A DNA stretch of 64,000 nucleotides from Micropterix aruncella (Eukaryota > Arthropoda > Insecta > Lepidoptera > Micropterigidae): assembly GCA_944548615.1 (NCBI GenBank), contig OX155964.1:15860484-15924483 (forward strand), given 5' to 3'. Made by a program: the position numbers and the translations under genes. The notes below the pieces were generated by a model. It was given only the letters and a program-made list of their open reading frames with translations, had not been told where the DNA came from and did no database searches. Of the stretch, positions 20,938-32,723 are shown piece by piece. The number at the start of each line of letters is the position of its first letter. The stretch's first letter is position 1.

Positions 20938-22384
20938 CATGATATTCAACGCGTGTGATTTTATTAAGAGTTTCCGAAATAAGTATAGATTATACACAAA
21001 GACAATCACCCTAAATAAAACACCAGCATCTTCTTATAATTTTTTTAAATATAAATACATGTACCCACTTCTTATTTCACTTGCATATTTCCACTTTTTA
21101 ATTTTTTAATTATTATACACATACTTAGATATTATTAGTAAATATTTCCCTTTTTTATGTACATAAATATATCATGTATTTATATTGTTACGCTGTACAT
21201 TTTTATTATATAAATAAATATAAGCTTAATATAATAATTTTATAAATAATATATTTAATAAATATACCTCAACACCTCTTTTCGAAAATTGAAACTTATA
21301 CTTAACAATATGTTCTTTTCTTCTTAGCAATATTAGCATCTATCTACAGTTATATTTGTTTGTTTATTCACTTCTTGTATCTTTTATAATGTGTGAAAAC
21401 TTTTAATTGGCCTTCAATACTTATTTCTCAATGTGTACCTATATTATGTTCAACTAGCTATACGTTTTCCTAAGAAATGAAAATAAAATAAAACAAAATA
21501 ACCATAGCCGTGAAATTTATTTCTAATCTAAAGTGACGATATTTTAAAGCTTGTAAAATAGTATATCATTATCAAATCACGCCAATATGTACGCAAAAAT
21601 GGAATTTCTAATCCACATAGCCTGAATATGTAAGTTTTAAAACTTACTTCTTTGCAAGAGTAATATTACTGATTAGTAGCACTGAACCACAAATAATACA
21701 TCTAAACTTGTATTTTAGAACGTAGTTTTTGTGCGTGGCTCTCTCAACCGCTAAATATTGGTTTCAATGCATTTTATATATTTTTTATTTTGTCCAAATT
21801 ATTTTTTTTATTATTTTATTATTTTGTCCAAATTGATTACTAAATATTTAATAAAACAAAAATATAAAGACAAGAAAAATTAGCACAGTTCCTTTCCTAT
21901 TTTGATTTTTTTCCCAGATGAAGTAATTAAGCATATCAAAATCGCGCAGTAAATTTATGATGGTTTGATTGTTGGATTTTATTTAGCCATTCGATATAAT
22001 TACGTCTTAAAAAAGCACAGCCAAAAAAGTATTCATGTAGCTCCTTAAGTACTTGGCTACCTGTTCTAACTTATGTAATGAGTAAGTAAAAATAAAATAA
22101 AAAACATGTCGGCCTATCGGTGGATCACATTAAAGATTTATTTATTTCGAACAGGGTCAGATACGACACTGGTGAGAGTAGAAATTTTGGCTTGCATAAA
22201 GATTTGATATTACTGAGAACAATAAATAGACAGTACATATTTTAAAAAGTTCGAGCTGTTGTTACACGATATTATGTACTTTTCCAAATGGTGTCTTGAT
22301 TACGCGAAAAACAATGCATCGCTGTTCTGTGTATAAGCGCGACAATTTATAAGTACTTGACTTTTAATCTCTTTTGTTTTTATA
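20938..22384. other. AT-rich spacer
   Basis: Long AT-rich sequence without recognisable genes, RNAs or repeat ends. Many AATAAATAT-type words reflect composition. Confidence 0.4.
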
Positions 22385-22612
22385 CTACTGCACAACCAAA
22401 AAATTGATTGTAATGTGTTCAAGTTTCAACTATGTATGTTTTTCGTTATTTTAACCCACCATAACTTCTAAACGCTTGAACCGATTTAGAAGTGTATGAT
22501 ATTGTTAGAATCGTTATATCATCGAGTATCATAGGTGCCTTAACTGTCCAAATATCAAGTAAGTAGTTGTCTAAATATCCAAATGTCAATAAATTAACCT
22601 AAATATATCGAG
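22385..22612 (+). repeat. Interspersed repeat family T, copy 2
   Basis: Carries the T blocks ATAACTTCTAAACGCTTGAA, CGATTTAGAAGTGTATG, CCTTAACTGTCCAAATATCA, AAATGTCAATAAATTAACC and ATATATCGAG, then abuts family R copy B at about 22613. The abrupt junction within T suggests R inserted here or a later rearrangement. Confidence 0.7.
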
Positions 22613-23050
22613 GAGTCTGGGAACAGTAATGTTTCCTATAGAGCTGGGGTGGTTATTAACCTTATGGTTGTTAACCTACTGCTCTTGAAACGACCATTCG
22701 GCCACAAAAAGAATAAGCCGGGTAAAGGATGCCGTGGTACGCGATAGTTTCGGTTGACACCGTTTCACCGCTATGTAAGGGAGAGGACCGCGCAAGTGAC
22801 CTCGAACTCGTAAACAGTCAAGAGACTGGAGTAATCTGGTTGCAACTGGAAGTAAGGGCGAGTGTGTCGGCCCGCTGGGTAACATACCTGGCTATCTCGC
22901 GGTAAGGCGTTGGCTTCTTACGGGCATGTGGCGAAACTTGACGGTGTACTATTTTGTCCTAAGGTTTCTGCGGTCACCTCACGGGAGGCAGAAGGATAAA
23001 ATTTCGTTAAAACTTCCTGAGGTGATGGGTTCGCCCTTTGTAGTCGACAG
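22613..23050 (-). repeat. Family R, copy B (truncated)
   Basis: Reverse-strand family R: starts at 23050 with the GGGCGAACCCATCACCTCAG signature and runs to GACTCC at 22613, where it is truncated against family T. A 69-codon minus frame at 22676-22885 is collinear with frames in copies D1 and D2 (shared LLQSLDxLRVRGxLRGxLPY). Copy C lies 765 bp away in the opposite orientation, so the two are head to head. Confidence 0.8.
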
Positions 23051-23814
23051 CTCTAGTTTCTGAACAGTTGCAGAATGACCATCTTTTTATATAGGATATC
23101 GTGCAAGAAGGCAATGTCAGAAACTGTCCGTCTAACCTCTAGGCTCTGCATTTTTCAAATTTTCAGGTTATTCACATCGGTTTTATATACAAATTTAAGA
23201 TGGCAGAGATGTCATACAAATATATCGTGTACACGTTCAATCTTAATAAATTTCTAATGACCATCGAAATAGTAGTGAAGTCAGCGCTGCGACCTCCTAA
23301 TTTAGTATTTATATTACAAAATGAGGATTCGGAAATGATTTTAATTCTTGTACCTAATGACTTTGAACTACAAGGGGCTACCGACCTGACATCACTGTGT
23401 CACTTCACCAGAGAGTATAGAGCCGTCTCGCCTCTTATACTCTTTATCTTCGACGTAAGCTGCTTAGCGCCAAGCTCTTCAGCCTCACCACAAATAATAA
23501 AGGAGCTTTTATAATTTTAACCGTTGTAGAGTTTCGAACAGTATTTTTCAGTGAACCCTTAATGCCTAAGTCGATTGTATCCCTTTTTAAGTTTTGTCAT
23601 TTCTGTCGTAATTATAGGTTGGAAACGGGGTACATTTATCAATAACAGTATTGTCGATTTAATGTACTTAATATACCAGAATCGCGGTATTTTCGGAATT
23701 GCTTTAAAAAAATGTCCAGAATAAATGAAATCACAAGATTTTAGTGCAACTGAAATTGACACATATTTCAGTACAGTGGCACATCCATCATAAAATGCTC
23801 TCCACTTAAAAATG
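23051..23814. other. Segment between inverted R copies B and C
   Basis: About 760 bp of mostly unique sequence. A 104-codon frame at 23200-23514 (+) has no recognised motif and is not claimed as a gene. I cannot tell whether the interval was an original single locus separated by two independent R insertions. Confidence 0.4.
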
Positions 23815-24450
23815 TCAACTACAATGGGTGAACCCATCACCTCTGGAAGTTTGAACGATATTTTATCGTTCTGTCTTCCTTGAGGTAAGCGTAGAAGACT
23901 TGAGATGAAACAGTCCACTGTCTAGTTAAGCCACTCGCCCGTAAGAGACCAACGCCTTACCGCGTGAAGCCGGGTGTGCGTGCACCCAGCCGACCGACAC
24001 TCACGCCCTTACTTCCAGTTACGACCAGATTTCTCTGGCCTCCCGACTAGTTGCAGGCTCGAGGTCGTTTACGCGATCCTCTCCCTGACGTAGATGTGAT
24101 TCGGTGTCTACCGAATCTATCGCGGACTACGGCATCCTTTGCCCGGCTGTTTACTCGGTACCGGGTAGCCGATTGGTAGTTGTAAGAGCAGTTGCTATAA
24201 GGTTAAACACCTCCGCTCTATAGGAAACAACGCCGTTTCCAGACTCTCCTGGTTATCAATCGGAATGCACAATCGATTGGCTGACGGACGAATCGCTGGA
24301 AGGACGATTCCCAGGGTAACTGGAACGCAGGCGCAGAGTCCTACCTAAGCTCGCACTTCCGCCGGATGGGTGCAGACCTGTGAATCGGGCCGACCCTAAC
24401 ACATGGGTCATAATGGCCTAACTGCACTGGGCCCATATTTCACTGGAGAG
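23815..24450 (+). repeat. Family R, copy C
   Basis: Full-length type copy: starts GTCAACTACAATGGGTGAAC, contains the TTGCAGGCTCGAGGTCG and CCGAATCTATCGCGGAC blocks, and ends with the GCCGGATGGGTGCAGACC / ATGGGTCATAATGGCC block also seen in copy E. One stop interrupts the frame that is open in B, D1 and D2. No target duplication was recognised. Confidence 0.8.
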
Positions 24451-25544
24451 GTGATTGATTTGTTGTTAGGGTCTTCGATTATTTTTGGTGTGCGCGTTTA
24501 TGTCGATACGTTTAAACGTCTTTCACGACTGGCTCCAGGGTTTGCGAAACAGAAAATCACAAGTTATATATGTTTTTTAACTGCCAAGAATTATGTTCCG
24601 TCTCGCTTTAATAGAAGCGTTACTGCGCCCGCTTGTCGATCGCTATCCTGTCACGCTCCCGCGCATAAATAATCTATATCTGATACGCCAACCGTCGGTT
24701 TGCGTCGGCTGCCGAGCTAGTAGGACATGGAGTATTTGGCAATAAAAAGGGACCTAAATTATTTTATGTTCATTTTCAATTCAAAGCATTTGCATATATA
24801 TATCGTGTTAGCATTTTTTGTGATTTGCTATAATATTAGGTATGAAATAAAACTACAACCTCGATATACGACGGGTGTTCAAACAAAGTGATAAAGAGTT
24901 ACAAACTCTTTGGAACCATATAAAAATATATACCGACAATTAGAGCTAATATATCTGATATAATTTTTACAAAAACATAAAGTGATTTTCTTTTGTGTTT
25001 TTTAAATAGGATTCATCTGTTTGCATCTTGTCAAAGCGTGTCAGCGAAAATGGGAAACAACGGTTTTATCACCGCAAGACTTTCCTGGAAAGTAGCCAGG
25101 GACTTAATTCGTCCGAATAATTATTTTATAAATAAAGTCGAAGAGCAGTTAGCGAAAATTCCTATTATTATGCGACGCAACGTAACGAGAATTTAAATAT
25201 CGAACGCGCGTCACCTTATTCAATATAAACATCAATTTACGAACGCAGGTCGCCGTGAGCTTTCGAATTCGAATGTCGAACTAGCCACGCATCGCAAGCG
25301 TCACTGATTTCACATGCTTTACTATTAAATTAATATATGGTGGAGTTTAAATAGTATTTGTGTGGCGTATATATGAGATATTCCAACCAAATATATTTAT
25401 GGGGGTCAACATATATACAAGTAAATCCGTCTTCATCTCGAAAACAATTTTTAGCGCGCTCACATTACTTTACCTCCTCGTCGCGTCGGTTGGTAGATCG
25501 GAATTTGTTTTCTATTTTGACGCGCAGCGCCGGCCAAAACGGAT
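24451..25544. other. Spacer, nothing recognised
   Basis: Short frames of 60-90 codons occur on the plus strand but none shows a recognisable family. 25370-25420 has GATATTCCAACCAAATAT, a word also found near 27817. Confidence 0.35.
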
Positions 25545-26120
25545 GTCGTAATGCCCAAATTATAGCCCGCCATACACGATTCAGTTTACCGTCAAGTTTG
25601 CAGCGCACTTGAAGTGGCGTCCGGTAAACTTGACGGTGTATGGATATTAGTGTGCATGACAAGTCTACTTAAAGCAAAAATTGAATTTCCATTCTGCCGA
25701 CTTGATCAAGTTTGCAGCGTCATGTAAACTTGAACGTGTGTATAAGCGGTCAAGTTTGCATAACGTTAGTGGGCATCGAAGAAGACGCGCGCATGCACGT
25801 GACTCCATTTTGAATAAATTTCTTCATTCATTCGTACATAATAACGATAATCTTTTGGAGCAATCCCCAATTCTTTCACTAAATTTTTATGAGATATTTT
25901 TTCCGTTGCAATAACCAGGTTTTGCACCATACTAAACGATCTCTCCTTTCTGTATTCTTAATTGCGAGCAATACACCTAGGATGGCTAACGCTTCGTCGT
26001 CCGTCACTGGTTACGCCATGGTTTAAACTGGTGCGGCATCATGCAAACTAGACGGCAAACTTGAACGTGAGTGGTCTATATGGATGCACTGCAAACTGGA
26101 CGACACTTCAAACTCGCTGC
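25545..26120 (-). mobile_element. PIF/Harbinger element remnant with transposase N-terminus
   Basis: Flanks are rich in inverted GTCAAGTTTGC / GCAAACTTGAC words and CATACACG / CGTGTATG, typical ends of lepidopteran Harbinger elements. Between them (about 25790-26020, minus strand) a broken frame reads LAILGVLLAIKNTERR, WCKTWLLQRKKY and, after a frame change, KDYRYYVRMNEEIY. This matches the Harbinger transposase N-terminal pattern (RR-WCK-WLLKR-----NLL-EL---D--NYLRM). The catalytic half is missing. Confidence 0.7.
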
Positions 26121-26201
26121 AAATTTTACGGTATTCCGTAACGGTCAGACGCGTCATAGAAATCACGCATGGGCGTCAGCCGCCGAGTGTCAACCGCTCT
26201 A

Positions 26202-26546
26202 CAGGTGAGTTTTTAATTAGTGATATCCTTAAAGTGGGTGAATCAATACAAGCAAATAAGCAACTTTTGATAAATAAAATTGAATAAAACATTGAAATTT
26301 TTAATGTTTTCAAAAATATTATGAAAACAGTTGAGCGCGTTGCGGTATCTAGCGATAGGTAAAATGTCACGAATATTGTTTATTCGAGATATTTTACCTA
26401 TTGCTAGATGGCGCAACGTGCTCAATGCTTGTCAAACTTTTATTTAAATTTACAAAAGAAAATGTTTTTCCCGTAATCAAAAATTGCTTATTTGTTTGTA
26501 CTGATTAACCCACTTCAAGGATGTCACTAATAAAAAACTCATCCTG
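26202..26546. mobile_element. Tc1/mariner-type miniature (family TM), copy 1, 345 bp
   Basis: Long inverted ends CAGGTGAGTTTTTAATTAG ... TAAAAAACTCATCCTG are flanked by TA dinucleotides (26200-26201, 26547-26548). The inverted similarity extends ~70 bp (ATATCCTTAAAGTGGGT / ACCCACTTCAAGGATGT). In the centre is a second palindrome, GAGCGCGTTGCGGTATC ... ATGGCGCAACGTGCTC. Relative at 37081. No transposase. Confidence 0.85.
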
Positions 26547-27018
26547 TATAGGATTTTAATAAAACTTCCTCTTGATGTAAAGTAATGCCATCAAAAAGGC
26601 TAAAAAATATATATGTTTGGTGAATCGTACTAAGAATACTCTGTATATCTTTTTGGTTTCCTTTCTGTTCTGTTACAAAAAAAAGCAAGCGTTCCTGGTT
26701 TTCAAAATTTAATTATACCACTTACACCCATTGTTAGTTTCCAAGATATCGGGGTTTTTGTTGGTGACCCAGATTCATTGCTTCCGAATGTAGATACACG
26801 ACAGGCAGCCGAAACCGAGCTATACTCACGGTAATGTTTTCGGATAATTTAATTTAAACTCATTCGCCGCCTCTGCATATTAGAGGAGCAGAGAGTTAAG
26901 GTGGATTCATATTAGGCTTATGTGATGTGAAATGATCGCACTCCATGTTACTTTGTGTTTGCAGACTCAACCTTTGTGACGCGGACTCCTCGTTTACTGC
27001 GTCATTCATTATGTCGCT

Positions 27019-27112
27019 GGGCTTGATTGCGTTTCTTCGTGAACAAATATGGGAAAATTGTTCATGCGAATCATGACAGAGTAGTGAATTAGAGCGGAAT
27101 GTAAAACAAATG
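27019..27112 (+). mobile_element. 3-bp-TSD miniature (family H2), left end only
   Basis: Starts GGGCTTGATTGCGTTTCTTC and continues to TAGAGCGGAATGT and GGTTGT, matching the left ~95 bp of the copy at 33281. It breaks off where family G begins at about 27113, so the rest was lost or replaced by that insertion. Confidence 0.7.
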
Positions 27113-27335
27113 GTTGTGTCACCCCAATAATTTCCGGGAAGCAGACAACCCCTCACCCCCCCCCCCCCCCACGTTAACCAACTGTCCCCCTCTCTCACCA
27201 ACTCCCCCGTTAACCTTCCCCTTCCTCTCCGACCCCCTTCTCGATAGTAATATGTCAAGTGACTGATAGCAAAAGTAGTATATTTTTGAATTTTGTAGTA
27301 TTTCCGTGGTATTACGATAGCTATTTTCCAATATG
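27113..27335 (-). repeat. G-rich repeat family G, copy 2
   Basis: Plus strand shows TGTCACCCCAATAATTTCCG then runs of C (15 C around 27157-27171) and CCCC/CCCT words to 27245. On the minus strand this is G-rich sequence followed by the CCGGGAAATTATTGGGGTGA end, the layout of copies 1 and 3. Pro/Gly-rich open frames are compositional. Confidence 0.65.
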
Positions 27336-27419
27336 ATTAGTACTCGTATTTACCAATGTGATAAGTACTTTCTTATACGGCGGTTTTATCAATTTTTTCG
27401 TCGCTTCTACTCGTATAAA

Positions 27420-27808
27420 GGGCTCTCTAGATGATCAAGCATGCTTGTCAAGCTTCGCGTCGCGGGCTGGGAGGGGATCGTAAACCGCAGGAAATATGCA
27501 TATATTTTTTTTAATATTAACCAAAAATGCCTAATTTTGTAGGTTCATACCAGGGAGTCACGTTAATTAGACGTTATTGATGGGTTGATGATTGATTGAT
27601 TGATGATTGATTGATTGGCGATTTATTGATTAATTGAATGATGATTAATTGATAAGTTATTGATGATTAATTGATGATTTACGTCACGTGAAGTGCCACC
27701 TATGGGTATTATATTTTTGTTAATATTTGCATATTTCTTGCGGTTTACGATCCCCTCCCAGCCCGCGACGCGAAGCTTGATAAGCATGTTTGATCATCTA
27801 GAGAGCCC
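27420..27808. mobile_element. Miniature element with ~90-bp terminal inverted repeats
   Basis: Left arm GGGCTCTCTAGATGATCAAG, on to GGGATCGTAAACCGCA, pairs with a right arm ending CTTGATAAGCATG, TTTGATCATCTAGAGAGCCC. The arms are ~95% identical over ~90 bp. The middle is a TGATTGAT / TTAATTGATGAT simple-repeat region. The right flank reads TTTAAAG and the left TATAAAG, so a decayed TTAA target is possible but unproven. Confidence 0.85.
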
Positions 27809-29935
27809 TTTAAAGATATTCCAACCAATTATAATGGTTCCAGCGATTGCAAATTTACAATGTTATTGCAAATAGCGATTTTAAATAACGATGTGAGGAC
27901 ATACACTTTGAAAAACTATAAATTTATCATAAGTCCAACATCTGATCTTATTTATCAGAATCGAAAGACTTTCGGTATGGCCTAAATCGCGAGCAAAATC
28001 CTGAAAAGTCCTTCGGAACAAAAACGTCCTAATTTATCCTTCTGAAAGGTACGTAGATTGGCCCGCGGGTACAGAGAGAATGCTCCAACTGCAGCATTGT
28101 GTTGCTCGCAAACATAAAGCGAACTTATCTTGCAGCGGACGCTAGACTTTATACTAGACAATGGGCCGCGGAATAATTCATAACGGCCATTCTGCTCTGG
28201 CTAGATTTGTTTTCTTTATCCTCGCGGGCCTTTCAATTTGCGACATTTAAGGCCGGCGTAGCTCGCGGTATTCGCAAACGCTGCGATGCTTGTTTTAGCA
28301 CAACACAGTGCATTTGGGGGTGCAGTTTTGTTTTCACAAATAGGACGATTTATAGATTCTGTATTTGTGTACTATCCTATGTAGACAAGTGCTTAAACAC
28401 TGCGGTATTTCCGAATTATATACTGGATATTAGGTTTTTTCGGACATTTATTTCAATCACGTGTAACGACCAGTTATTTAAACCAATCCTGAAAGTTGAG
28501 TTAAAATCAGACGAGTGGTTTTCCAGTTATTTATTCTTAAAATTATTGCTAAACTCATGTAAACTGATATTATTTTTGCGAGCAATGCTGCGTAGTCGAT
28601 TATCGCGTTGAAGGACGTAGCGCGTTACGAAACCATTTTTGCGACAAGGCGTTTATAAACAGATCTCTATTTACGTCGCAGCTGTTGCAGCTACGACAGC
28701 TGGTAGCTTTCACGAAGCTAAATCATAATTGTGCGGTTTTACGTTTAGCATGAGTTTATCGAGACCTTATTTAGTAGTGATAACTAAGTGAGTGAAACGT
28801 TTGATTGGTTTTTAGTACAGTGCATTGACAAACTTAAATAAAGTGACTGGAAATCTTTTTTTAATTTACAGTCAGGTAACTAATGTTTTATTATGGACTT
28901 TAATGCGTACCCTATATAATAGCAATTATTCATTAAAAATAATATGGCACCGAAATTGGCATTCTGCTGGATGCGGACGCGGCATTCTGCGGCCGCGAAA
29001 AAGTTTGACGTACCCTATCGGCGCATTTATAATCTCAGCGTTACGAGTAAAAATTTCGTATTTCGCTAATTTTGGTTATTTCTCTAAATTAAGAAATATT
29101 AGTATATCAGTGCTCTGCGCCATACGTAAAAGCTGCACTGTAATAAAAATACCCTATCAAAACAAAAAGACCGTATGTGACCCAGTTATACTTAGTGAGT
29201 TCTAAAGAAGCTTTTTGTCCTATAACTACTACTTCTAGATTAAGGAAGTGCCTAATATTTTATTGTAGAGACTAAGCCACATGGTATAATTCGTTTGCCC
29301 TGACAGAAAGGAATTTAAATTTACGCCACGTGCGGTATTGCTAAGCGTGCGAAGCAATATGGAGTCAAATATAATTGTCACGTCACTTTTACGAACATGG
29401 TTGTAAACGCGAGCGGGATTGAGGGAACTCACCCACTTACCAGTTCAGAATAAACCTTTCATCAGAGAACAACTGTGTTTTTATGGAAACTCTGTTTACG
29501 CCTTCGGCAGAACCGCCACCGGTACGCAAACGGTGATCGTCAATGTTCTACTCTGAGCATACGGGCCACGTCGCTGCAGTAAAGCTTGATAAATACTGTT
29601 CGCTATAAAATATATTACTTGCTAATTGGTAATACCATCATCATCGATTCTGTAGCCTACCTATGTACATACTGGACACACCTCAAAATCTCAAACCAGC
29701 TAACACTACTGTAACCAGCGCGTAGTACAACACGCTTTTTTAGGAGACAGGAGAAATACCGGGCGAAGATATAACAAATAAAAATAACTACCTATAGCTA
29801 CTTTAAGAAAATTAAAAACCAGACTGCCCTTACTAAAAGTAAACTGATGTACTTAGAATTATTAGAAAAATAAATGTTGGCACTGAAAAGCACGTTTTGT
29901 AAGATAATAAAGTTCGTTCTTAAAAAAAATCTTGA
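27809..29935. other. Spacer, no supported gene
   Basis: The longest frames, 28207-28611 (134 codons, +) and 28825-29205 (126 codons, +), lack ATG starts at their annotated ends, known motifs and splice context. I treat them as chance. No repeat ends were identified. The sequence may be old unique intergenic DNA. Confidence 0.4.
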
Positions 29936-30280
29936 TTTTACCACGCGCCGCTGCACCGCCGCCGCACTTTAGTCGGTTGCACTCGGTGCTCAAGTAATAA
30001 AAAGACTTTTTATGACATATTTGTGGTTGTCTATTTATCCGTATAGATACATAATATATATTCCCGAAATGTACTCCGTCAGACATTTCATTTGATAAAA
30101 AACACTATATATATATCCTAATTTATTGACATTTGGACATTCAGAGAAGTATTTTTTTGACATTTGTGCACTTTAAATCGGTTCAAGCGTTTAGAAGTTA
30201 TAGTGGAATAAAGAAACGGAAACATACATGTATGAATCCTAAACACATAACACTCACTTATCTGAGCATTCGTGTAAAAC
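29936..30280 (-). repeat. Interspersed repeat family T, copy 3, with GC-rich end
   Basis: Reverse-strand T copy: GAATGCTCAGATAAGTG-like start, AACTTCTAAACGCTTGAACC, CGATTTAAAG, then TGGATAAATAG-type block and a GC-rich end with GCACCGAGTGCAACCGACT and GCGGCGGCGG. The same GC-rich end follows T at 56590-56775, so it belongs to the element. Confidence 0.65.
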
Positions 30281-30893
30281 ACAAAGCGCTACTATTGTGA
30301 GTATCAACCAGATTACAAATAGATCGCAGAAAAACAAAAATAGCACAGTCAAACAGGTAATTTTGAGAGTCGATTAAAATTAATAAATAAATAAGCTTTG
30401 AATTGAAGCGTATTATTCGATGGTTTAGCAGTTAATTATAGATACTAAATTGTATACAGTAGGTATCAATCAAATAATTTGATAAAATTATGATGGATGA
30501 AACCTACAATTTAAATGTCTTTGGTTAAAAAATAATGGCAGATGGCAGACATTTTATCTACCAGAAGAATAAGATTATATAGAAACACGTCGACGAAGCA
30601 CTGGACGATATTAAATACCAAACTACTAACAGACCCAACAACTGGAAACCGGAAACTCGGAATAAACATGGCATCTTTATACAGTACGTTATATAAACCT
30701 ATAAGCTTCACCCGCCACCCGGGCACTTAAAACTAACTCGATCGTAATATATTATGCAGCGGTGCGAACGTATCCTCTCATTAATTTAATGAATCCCTTC
30801 AACTACCCTTTATTATCGCTGGCGACAGAAACATATGTCAATGACTCCAAAGTGGTTTGTCAAGCTATATATAGCTTCTTCTAGTTATGTCAT
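30281..30893. other. Spacer, nothing recognised
   Basis: Two overlapping frames at 30511-30730 (both strands) share the same bases and have no recognised family. No gene is claimed. Confidence 0.35.
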
Positions 30894-30899
30894 AATTTT

Positions 30900-31740
30900 T
30901 TTATATTTTTTTTTTTTTTTTTTTTTGTTGAGTGGGGCTTTTCTAAGGTCTTTATGAGTCTTGTAACACTGCGACCATTGCTCATCTATTGTGTTCGCCA
31001 CCTACTATAGTTCTGTGCTAAGCCTCGTGTCATTTAAGAACCGCAGCAGGCTTTTAGCGACAGATTGTTTTACCTCCTCAGGTTGGAGGTAATGACCACC
31101 CAATTGGGTGTATCTTTTACGCATCAGCGGGCCACACTCGCCAATGAGGTACTGGGGAGTTTCCTCTGCCCCTTTGCAGGACCTGCACTTTTTTGTGTCT
31201 CGGAGCTTGAGTTTGAACATGTGTTTGTTCAGGCCGCAATGACCCGTGAGCGCCCTCACCAGTATGCGTTGATTGTTCCTATTTAGCGATAAGGCTTCAC
31301 AGGCCATCTTACGGTCGTAAGCCTTAATTAGCGCTTTGGAATGATTCAACCCTGGCGTGTTGTTCCAGTGGTTGACGGATTGCTCTAAACATATTTGTTT
31401 GAGCATTAGGTTTGCAAGGCTTTTTGGTACGCCACAGCAAGGTTCAGGGCCGTATAACGTTCCCTTTGCTCCCGTCTTAGCAAGTTCATCGGCTTTTTCA
31501 TTTCCTTCAATTCCTGCATGGCCGGGAACCCATCTTAGAATTACCCTGTTATTTTCGGCCAGGAAATTCAGTAGTGATATGCAGTTTTGCACTAGCTTTG
31601 AATTAATGGTATTCGAGGCTAGTGCCATAAGAGCTGCCTTGCTATCCGAGTGGATATAGATACGGTGGTTGGCGTAGTTCTTATGGCGTAGTTGATATCC
31701 GCACATTCAATAATGGCGTATACCTCTTGTGTCATCATAC
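30900..31740 (-). mobile_element. LINE 3' end: RNase H domain, C-terminal zinc motif and poly(A)
   Basis: The minus strand from ~31740 to a stop at 31005 encodes the RNase H-like domain of a non-LTR retrotransposon. A QEVYAIIECA start and IYIHSDSKAALMAL precede RWVPGHAGIEGNEKADELAK, with the acidic and His residues of RNase H visible. A C-terminal HCGLNKHMF / CRSCKGAEETPQYL block and a RFLNDTR end follow. A frameshift near 31690 separates the first strand from the rest, so 233 codons stay open. A short 3' UTR is followed by 21 T on the plus strand (30906-30926), the poly(A) tail in sense orientation. 5'-truncated, as usual for LINEs. Clade not fixed (Jockey/I-like group with RNase H). Confidence 0.93.
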
Positions 31741-32014
31741 CCATCATAGTCTAATGTATTAATGATGTGTGATTAATAAAATTACTATATTCTTCTTACT
31801 GCGTGCTGCCCATAATGGAATATTGTGAGAGGAGATAAAATATAGCTATAACTCAAATTCAGATTTCATTATTATTATTTCAGACCAGTTAAGGTAACGG
31901 ACGTATGCGATTTCACGACAATTTTTAATATAAAACGACCTACTTAAAAGAGTCAGAGAAGAGGCGTAAATAATTTCTAGGGCATTACGAGAACAGCGAA
32001 TGCTCGTCTCACAA

Positions 32015-32722
32015 TCTATACTAATATTATAATGAAGTAATGTTAGTAAATTAGTAAGTTTGTATGTAGGGGCTAATTATCGAAACTACTCATCCGATTT
32101 CAATTTTTTTCAGTAATAAAAAACTCGATTATCTACGAGTGATATTTTATTGTGGTAAATATTGGTTTTCAATACGAAATCACGATATTTATAAATCAAG
32201 TCGGAGAAAAATGAGCTGGTGAGTTGCTTTATCGGCGTGCGCTGACGAAACGGTTTTGATATATGTAAAAACAATACATGACAAAAACATCGGCTTCACA
32301 AAGATCTATTAAAAGTCGGCGACAGCATATCCCTCACTTTTACACATAAGCTACAATAACTGTTTTTATGTTTAAAAAAATAAAAGTTGGCAGTGTTTGT
32401 TGAAGACATTAGCAGTAAAATAAGATTCCTTATTGAAATTATTTAATCTGTTATCACGGGTGGTTAATAAAGTTTTTAGGCGGTATAGTTATAGGATATC
32501 ATAAAATTAGTAACGCGTGCAAGCACCCCGAAATACCTAGCAGGCGGCGGCGGCGGCTGCTGGCCCAGCAAGGTCACAGTTGAGCGTAAGGCGGCGCGGT
32601 GTCGAGGAACAAGACGCGTAAGTCTACGATATAGGTGGCGTGCATCTGAAGAGGGACGTCTTGCACTACATATCTAAAGGTATCATCTAAAAAGGCAAAT
32701 AAACGCCGCGGGCAACAGCTAG
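32015..32722 (+). mobile_element. Non-autonomous Helitron-type element, 708 bp
   Basis: Starts TCTATACTAATATTATAATG immediately after an A and ends GCCGCGGGCAACAGCTAG immediately before a T. This is the Helitron rule A|TC...CTRR|T. Near the 3' end, GCCGCGGGC can form the small subterminal hairpin. The 5' block AGTTTGTATGTAGGGGCTAA is a word common to lepidopteran copies of this family. No Rep/helicase coding. Confidence 0.75.
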
Positions 32723-32723
32723 T

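Noticed and set aside
23200..23514. 104-codon frame between the two inverted R copies
   Set aside because: No recognisable domain or homologue; no splice or promoter context to support it.
27560..27690. Possible CRISPR-like array of TGATTGATTGATGATTG repeats
   Set aside because: Units are a few bases long with no unique spacers; it is a simple-sequence core of a miniature transposon in a eukaryotic genome.
28207..28611. 134-codon plus-strand open frame
   Set aside because: No ATG at its stated start, no motif, signal peptide or family resemblance; long frames occur by chance in 64 kb and no splice context supports it.
28825..29205. 126-codon plus-strand open frame
   Set aside because: Begins at TTG, has no recognisable domain, and codon composition looks like the surrounding intergenic DNA.
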